In this document: piece by piece, positions 58,416 to 64,000 of the stretch
Numbering within the stretch: position 1 is the stretch's first letter
Layout: the number at the start of each line of letters is the position of its first letter
NCBI GenBank assembly: GCA_013146195.2
Contig: CM028382.1
Location: forward strand, 9,680,767-9,744,766
Reading direction: 5' to 3'
Length of the DNA stretch: 64,000 bases
From: Codonopsis lanceolata
Taxonomy: Eukaryota > Streptophyta > Magnoliopsida > Asterales > Campanulaceae
The notes under the pieces: model-generated
The model's database searches: none
Seen by the model: the letters and a program-made list of their open reading frames with translations, nothing else
Told to the model about the DNA's origin: nothing
Position numbers and translations under genes: made by a program

Positions 58416-58957
58416 ATGCTCGACAAAACCCTTTTGATTCTACAAGTCGGTATACACAACAGCCTCGTCAAACGAGTACTGATAGATACAGGCGCTGGGA
58501 GGGACGTGATGTACTACAAATGCTTTCTAGCATTAGGGTCGGCGACTCCCACCTCACGCCAAGCCGAGTCCAGCTGGAAGGGTTCACGGGCCATAAAGTG
58601 ACGACAAAGGAAACCGTGTCCCTCAAAGTCGACCTGGGAGAAGGAGATACCGCCAGAAGCGAAGAAGTCACCTTCCTTGTCCTCGATCTCCTATCTCCAT
58701 ATAATGCTATCCTTGGCGCACCCTCCCAAGCGAAGTTCCGAATGGTCGCCTCAATGACACATCAGAGGGTCAAGTACATGACCTCATGCGGGGTAGAAGT
58801 CCTCAAAAATGATGCTCGCACTACCCTAAAGTACCTCATAAATGAAAGGAGAGAGGCGGAGAAAAGACTAAAAAGGCCGGAGGGAGCCGAGGAAAAAGAA
58901 GACGAGCAGGTGGCCAAACGAGCCCGAGGACTCGACGGAGAAAACCCTATCCCATAG
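58416..58957 (+). pseudogene. Gypsy aspartic protease, frameshifted
   Basis: In the first frame LVKRVLIDTGAGRDVMYYKC carries the DTGA active site of retroviral-type aspartic proteases. After a shift near 58560-58600 the second frame continues VQLEGFTGHKVTTKETVSLK, VTFLVLDLLSPYNAILGAPS, where YNAILG is the conserved second half (flap/ILG). The enzyme would cleave the polyprotein; the frameshift disables it. Confidence 0.85.
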
Positions 58958-59261
58958 CAATCAAGGCGGGCCGAAGAAGCTAGCCCACATCAGGGTAAAG
59001 GGACGTCGAGTGATGAGACAGAAAAAACTAAGATCGACAGCCTCGACGTACGAGACCACCCAAGATATGCCCATGGAGGACGTAGAAGAAGTCATCATCA
59101 ACTTCAACTACCCCGATCAAAAAATCAAGGTGGGAATGGAAATAACCGGCGAAAAAGGAGAGCCATCATCGAGTTCTTAAGAAGCAACACAGACGTCTTC
59201 GCATGGAAAACCGAGGATATGGAAGGCATAGCCGAAGTTACTGGCCCACCTACCGAAAGCA

Positions 59262-59935
59262 TTGACCAAAGATTTTCACCCATCAGCAAAAGCCGAGGTA
59301 TTTCCCCCTGAAAAACAAGAAGCAATTAAAGAGAAGATAGCCAAGCTGCTACGGACCGAAATCATAAAAGAAATCCACTACCCCACGTGGATCGCAAATG
59401 TTGTAATGGTGAAAAAGCACAATGGAAAGTGGAAAATATGCGTCGATTTTACCAATCTGAACGAGGCATGCCCAAAAGATTGGTACTCATTGCCGAGGAT
59501 AGATCAGTTGGTCGACTCTATCTCGGGCTACAAAATGTTAAGCTTCGTAGACGCCTATTCGGGGTACCACCAGATTAGAATGTGGAAGGAGGATCAAAAG
59601 AACACGGTCTTTCGAGCAGCAGGAGCCCTATACTGTTACAACATGATACCGTTCGGCCTAAAAAATGCAGGCGCTACCTATCAGCGAATAGTGAACAAGG
59701 TTTTCGGGGACCAGTTGGGAAAGAACGTCGAGGCATACATAGACGACATGGTAATTAAAACCAGGGAGGCCAGCCACATCGACGACCTCAGAGAAACGTT
59801 CGCAAACCTCAGAAAAAACAAGATGAAGCTCAATCCCGCCAAATGTGCCTTCGGCGTAACAGCGGGAAAATTCCTGGGGTATAAGGTGAACGAGCGTGGA
59901 ATAGAGGCAAACCCCGAAAAAAATCAAAGCCCTGG
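59262..59935 (+). pseudogene. Gypsy reverse transcriptase
   Basis: Open frame with the RT blocks in order: TWIANVVMVKKHNGKWKICV, DFTNLNEACPKDWYSLPRID, MLSFVDAYSGYHQIRM (catalytic Asp), MIPFGLKNAGATYQRIVNKV, VEAYIDDMVIKT (YIDD catalytic box) and LNPAKCAFGV, then GKFLGYKVNERGIEANPEK. A frameshift at about 59918 (run of A) breaks the join to RNase H. The ATG at 59262 is internal; the upstream polyprotein frame is interrupted. Confidence 0.93.
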
Positions 59936-60435
59936 CCGAGATGAAAGTTCCGAAATGCATCAAACAAGTACAACAGTTGAACAGGAGAATCGTGGCCCTG
60001 GGAAGGTTTATCTCAAAATCGGCAGAAAAAAGCCTCCCCTTTTTTAAAATCTTGAAAGGGGCCAAGAAATTCACATGGGACAAGGAATACGAACTCGCCT
60101 TCGCCGAACTCAAAGAATACTTCGGCAGTTTACCTTTGCTCAGCTGCCCGTGCCAGGGGAAAGACCGTCTATCTCTCGGTTACGGACACAGCCATAGCAT
60201 CGGTCCTATTGCGAGAAGAAGGGGGCCATCAGAGACCCATCTACTACGTGTCTCATGCACTCACCGGGGTCAAGACGAGGTACATGCAGATAGAAAAGGT
60301 GATACTCGCATTAATGATAACGGCGAGGAAACTGAAGCCATACTTCAAGGCACACGAGATCGGGGAATAAATGCCCCTACGAAGGATCCTGCACAGACCC
60401 GACGTCGCTGGAAGGATGATAAGATGGACTGTTGA
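59936..60435 (+). pseudogene. Gypsy RNase H (first), frameshifted
   Basis: IVALGRFISKSAEKSLPFFK, ILKGAKKFTWDKEYELAFAE and LKEYFGSLPLLSCP are the RT connection to RNase H. After shifts, YLSVTDTAIASVLLREE and IYYVSHALTGVKTRYMQIEK appear in another frame. Degrades RNA in RNA/DNA hybrids. Confidence 0.8.
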
Positions 60436-60952
60436 ATTGACAGAATATGCAATCATCTACATTCCGAGAAAGTCCATTAGAGATCAAGTCCTGGCAGATT
60501 TCATTGCTGAAACCTCCTTCAACTCGGCAGAAGGAAGAAGCGACACACCAGACCCGGAACCCACCACTAGCGAACAAGTTCCCAGGCGAGAGTTGCCTTG
60601 TAAAGAACGACCAGCTCAGTCCTGGACATTGTTCGTAGACGGGTCGTCCAGCAAAAATGGGAATGGAGCAGGCATCCTACTCGTGACACCAGAAAGAACA
60701 GAGATCAGTAAAGCTCTTAAACTAAACTTCCCAGCATCGAATAACATTATCGAGTATGAAGCCCTGATAGCAGGTGCCGAACTGGCTATCGAAATGGGAG
60801 CAACTCAAATCTTAATCTTCAGCGACTCCCAACTCATCGTGAAGCAGATTTCGGGGGAATATGGTGTCAACCACCCAACACTAGACAAGTACAAAGAGCT
60901 CGCCCTCGGCATCCTCACCCGATTCGAATATTGGGAACTGGAGCAAATATGA
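60436..60952 (+). pseudogene. Second (archaeal-type) RNase H of a Tat-lineage element
   Basis: IRDQVLADFIAE precedes SWTLFVDGSSSKNGNGAGIL, ASNNIIEYEALIAGAELAIE and ILIFSDSQLIVKQISGEYGV, supplying the D-E-D catalytic set in one frame. Dual RNase H before integrase is specific to Tat-type plant Ty3/gypsy elements. This frame is intact over the domain, ending at a TGA at 60950. Confidence 0.88.
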
Positions 60953-61243
60953 AGGGCAAAAAACACAAAGACTGATCACCTCTACAAAATGGCCATCAGC
61001 GAGCTTGGCGAGCTCCCTCCAGAAACATGGATCGAGATCCTCGATACCCCGGCCATTGATAAAGAAAAAAATAATGATGCTAGAGCCGGTCATGAAGTGT
61101 TGGATCGACGACATCAAGAAATACATCGACCAAGGGATACTACCCATCGACAAAGAGCAAGGATAGGCAATGGCAAGAAGGTCGGCCAGATACACCGTAA
61201 TCGGGGACGTACTATACAGACGATCTTTCACCAAAAGTGTGTT

Positions 61244-61815
61244 CTACCAGAAATCACACAAGGACTGCTGGCCAAAGTACACGGAGAGGTATGTGGGAGC
61301 CACCCGGGGGCTCGAACGTTGGCCGACATGATCAATTTCCATGGATACTACTGGCCCACATTGAGGAAAGATGCCGAGATATATGCCCAAAAATATGACA
61401 AATGCCAAAAATTTGCAAACATCCCAAGATTGTCTTCGACACCTCAAACTCTGGTAATCGCAGTATGACCATTCGAAATGTGGGGACTCGATCTAATTGG
61501 GACATTCCCCCTGCCAAAAGGCAAAAACAAATTTGTGATAGTTGCACTGGAATATTTCACAAAATGGATCGAAACCAGGCCCTTAGCGAGCATCACCGAA
61601 CAAAGAGTAATCGACTTTGTTCGAGACAACATCTGGTGCAGATATGGGTTGCCGAGGGCTATCGTGTCGGATCATGGCACGCAGTTCTCCAACAGATTTA
61701 CGATGAGCTGCGAGGAAAGGGGGATCCGCCACTGGAAGTCTTTGGTAGCACACCCTCAAGGAAACGGTCAAGCAGAGGCTGGGAATAAGCAAATTCTTCA
61801 TGCCTTAGTAGAAAA
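61244..61815 (+). pseudogene. Gypsy integrase, truncated
   Basis: The zinc-binding part reads VHGEVCGSHPGARTLADMIN then DAEIYAQKYDKCQKFANI; the first Cys of the expected CxxC is Tyr here (YDKC). The core follows in another frame: WGLDLIGTFPLPKGKNKFVI (Asp 1), AIVSDHGTQFSNRF (Asp 2), NGQAEAGNKQILHALVEK (Glu). The coding sequence ends there, at the junction with the duplicated carrier locus. Integrase inserts the cDNA into the genome; this copy is dead by truncation, frameshift and Cys loss. Confidence 0.88.
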
Positions 61816-63683
61816 AAGATATTTAGGGCTCATTGAGAAAAACTCCGCAACCAAAGAAAAATTAAAAATAGAAAACACACCAAATTAAGAAGTTAAAAAA
61901 AACCAATGTAAACTAAAAATGGGGGAATGATTTTCGCCACCATCTATAGCTAAACATCTGAAAAAGGAGAGGAGAAGCAATTAGGCACCGCCTGAACCGT
62001 ACTTCTTTCCCAAAACAATGACCTGAAGCTTGTCGTAACCAAAGAAGCACACCAAAGACCAGCCACAAAGACGGAGGATGTTAGCACCGGCACCCTTGAA
62101 CAAAGACTTGGCACCCTCGTTCTTCAGGATTTGAGAGAAAGCATCAAAGGAGCTCTTGTACTTCACGGCCTCACCAGATGTCATCATCATTCTTCTACGG
62201 ACTGTGTCAATAGGGTACGAGACAAAGCTAGCACCATTTGTGATGAGCCAACCAAGAGCAAAGCTAGCAAAGAAATTATCTTGTAATATCCACATTAATT
62301 CAAGTGTGTATCAGCAGTGTACTTGTGTAAGGGGATGAAGATAAGTGAAAAACAAGATGCATATCAAAGTTGGCTAACACTATAATGGTATAACCAATAC
62401 AAAACATTAAGAAACTTGCTAACCTCCAAACGTCCAGTGAGGAGAACTGGCTTCAAAGAGTCGTACATTCCAAAGTACAATCCACGGTATACAATGATAC
62501 CAACACATGAAATGTTGAATCCACGATAGAGTCCAGCAACACCATCTACTGCCAGTGTTTTCTTGTAGACATCGACCAAACCATTGAATTGTCTCTCTCC
62601 TCCTTTCTTTGCAGCCTTCGCATCATTGGCTAGACGGGTTCGAGCATAATCCAAAGAGTACACAAAGAGTAGGGAGGAAGCACCAAGAAGCACCTCCGAA
62701 CCAAAGTTACCAAAGAAACCATTTCCAAGAGCCATCACGGTCTTTTTTGAAGTTAAACAACCTCTTGAAGTAATCCTTGAAAGCAAAGTTCAAAGCCTAT
62801 AGAAAATTCAAGTCATTAATATGAAAAAGTTGATGCAACTACAAGAAAATATAAGGTTACACAACTAATAAGAAGTGAGTGTTAGTGATGACACACCTGA
62901 GTGGGGAAGTAACGGATGACATTAGCAGTGTTTCCTCTCCAGAGGGCCATAAAGCCTTCTTCCTGAATTGTTCTTGAAAAACATTCTCTAATACCCTGGT
63001 AGGGTCGAGAAAGCCTTCCAGATTTGAGCATTTCATCTTGGTTTTGGATCAAAAGTTTCACACGCTCAATAGAGCAGCAGCAGCTTTTGGACACCGCAAT
63101 GAAACCCCACCCATAAGAAAATCAATGGCGAAACCTGCAACTCCTTTCTCTGAGGGAGCTTGGACAAAAACCGGTGAAGCATTAGCAGCTAACAATGAAT
63201 GCAACACTGGATACTGGAATCCAACATTACTATAGTTCTCATAAGCATATTGCCCCTGACTTGTTGCGAGCCTTTGAAAGGCTCCATAGCGAGTTCGAAC
63301 ATCTTGGGAAAGAGTGGTACTGATGTGTAGCTGGCTAGCTACCTTATTAGCAATTGTTGGATGCTGGTACTGATTAGTCATTGCGTTTCAAATGACCCCT
63401 GCCAGCATAATACAAATAAGACAAGTCGGCGTTAATCAATTCGAGTAGTAATCGTAGATCAATGTACGCATCGCCGCCACATCACCAATACATACTCGAT
63501 TTAAATAATTCCTCACACACATATACATACATATATATTAATCAAATTAAAAGGCCAACTGCAATTATTCAATTCAGATAGTAATCAAGTAGATCAATGT
63601 ATAGAACGCTGCCCCATTACCAATACACTACTCCGGTTACTGAATAACTCCTCACACACACACACACACATACACACACACAC

Positions 63684-63756
<73 letters not shown>

Positions 63757-64000
63757 AATTAAAAGGCCAACTGCAGTTTTCTTATTATATCAAAAAATGA
63801 TAGAAACTCAAAATAAACCAAAACAAAACATTCAAGTTAAGAGAAAAATGGTAGATGCATAAAGGAGAAATATTATCAATCTATGAGCAAAACCAAAACC
63901 TAAAAGATATCAGTACAATAACTACGCAGCAACTGAACAACAAAAAGACAGAGAGATCATTTTAGAGTATCTATAGCATATAAAAAAAAACGAAATCAAT
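61816..64000 (-). pseudogene. Second, damaged copy of the ADP,ATP carrier locus (continues beyond the window)
   Basis: Collinear with 35785-38840 including introns, so it is a DNA-level duplication and not a processed copy. Exon equivalents are 63381-62897, 62796-62424 and 62280-61981. Exon 1 starts MTNQYQHPTIANKVASQL and loses frame after DFLMGGVS; exon 2 loses frame in the KKDRDG region and recovers at GASSLLFVYSLDYARTR; exon 3 replaces AVAGAGVLA by LCGWSLVCFF and returns to frame. The exon 3 acceptor CAG is CAA. RRRMMM is kept. It lacks the hAT insertion (35882-36438) and about 370 bp of 3' flank. Most lesions sit in CAG/CTG motifs. Confidence 0.9.
63650..63755. repeat. (CA)n(TA)n microsatellite, expanded relative to the parent locus
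   Basis: About 104 bp of CACA... followed by TATA..., against about 48 bp at the orthologous intron position 38546-38594. Confidence 0.9.

Larger units (their letters stand above)
53448..61815 (+). mobile_element. Ty3/gypsy retrotransposon, Tat lineage, 3' truncated
   Basis: 5' LTR candidate, PBS, then gag, protease, reverse transcriptase, RNase H, a second archaeal-type RNase H and integrase in Ty3/gypsy order on the plus strand. The extra RNase H before integrase is the hallmark of Tat/Ogre-type plant elements. The sequence stops inside the integrase, just after its third catalytic residue, where the duplicated carrier locus begins; no 3' LTR is present in the window. GC content is clearly higher than in the surroundings. 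Confidence 0.9.

Noticed and set aside
61816..64000. Carrier copy as a processed retrogene
   Set aside because: Introns and 3' flank are present and no poly(A) is seen; it is a DNA duplication.

Overview
ORGANISM AND CONTEXT. The window is nuclear DNA of a higher plant, probably a eudicot. It is AT-rich and has GT-AG introns, a plant-type mitochondrial ADP/ATP carrier gene, and a dense, nested set of plant transposons: Mutator-like (MULE), hAT, Stowaway-like, Helitron, Ty1/copia and Ty3/gypsy-Tat. The species cannot be fixed from the sequence. There is no prokaryotic signature, CRISPR array or operon. LAYOUT. 1-2064: short tandem repeat with a palindromic core, then a Ty1/copia RNase H fragment with a short LTR. 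2065-13344: composite Mutator-like element whose inverted arms are about 2.4-2.8 kb, with a decayed transposase and OTU-protease gene between them. The left arm holds a captured piece of a mitoferrin-like carrier gene, and younger elements are nested throughout. 13688-15448: hAT element with 8-bp target duplication and a tRNA-like (SINE) head. 15800-20330: Helitron end, a 1.5-kb tandem duplication, an inverted-repeat element sitting in (TA)n, and a Helitron helicase fragment. 21819-23310: 1.49-kb MULE with 9-bp target duplication and a GC-rich core, a Pack-MULE candidate. 23536-25110: small Helitrons. 25330-28460: possible spliced host transcription unit, unidentified. 28700-36440: MITEs, solo LTRs and another Helitron end. 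GENES. The one convincing intact host gene is the ADP/ATP carrier on the minus strand: three coding exons in 36874-38276 giving 384 aa, plus a 5' UTR exon near 39622-39720 behind a 1.3-kb leader intron. 40226-42153 is an inverted-repeat element full of a GTGACAC minisatellite. 43529-52701 is a head-to-tail trimer of a 0.4-kb Helitron; its first unit is split by a 7.9-kb Helitron (43780-51712) carrying a decayed Rep-helicase gene. 52840-53400 has a palindromic minisatellite. 53448-61815 is a 3'-truncated Ty3/gypsy Tat-lineage element (gag, protease, RT, two RNase H domains, integrase). It joins, through about 10 bp of microhomology, a partial second copy of the ADP/ATP carrier locus (61816 to the window end). 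HOW IT FITS TOGETHER. The window is mostly a record of insertion and duplication, with clean target-site evidence at several loci and two paralogous empty sites. The two observations most worth following are the exact CTAG/TC head-to-tail Helitron junctions, as expected of rolling-circle multimers, and the clustering of the carrier copy's differences, including its frameshifts, at CAG/CTG (CHG) motifs. The second could reflect methylation-linked sequencing error or methylation-driven mutation.
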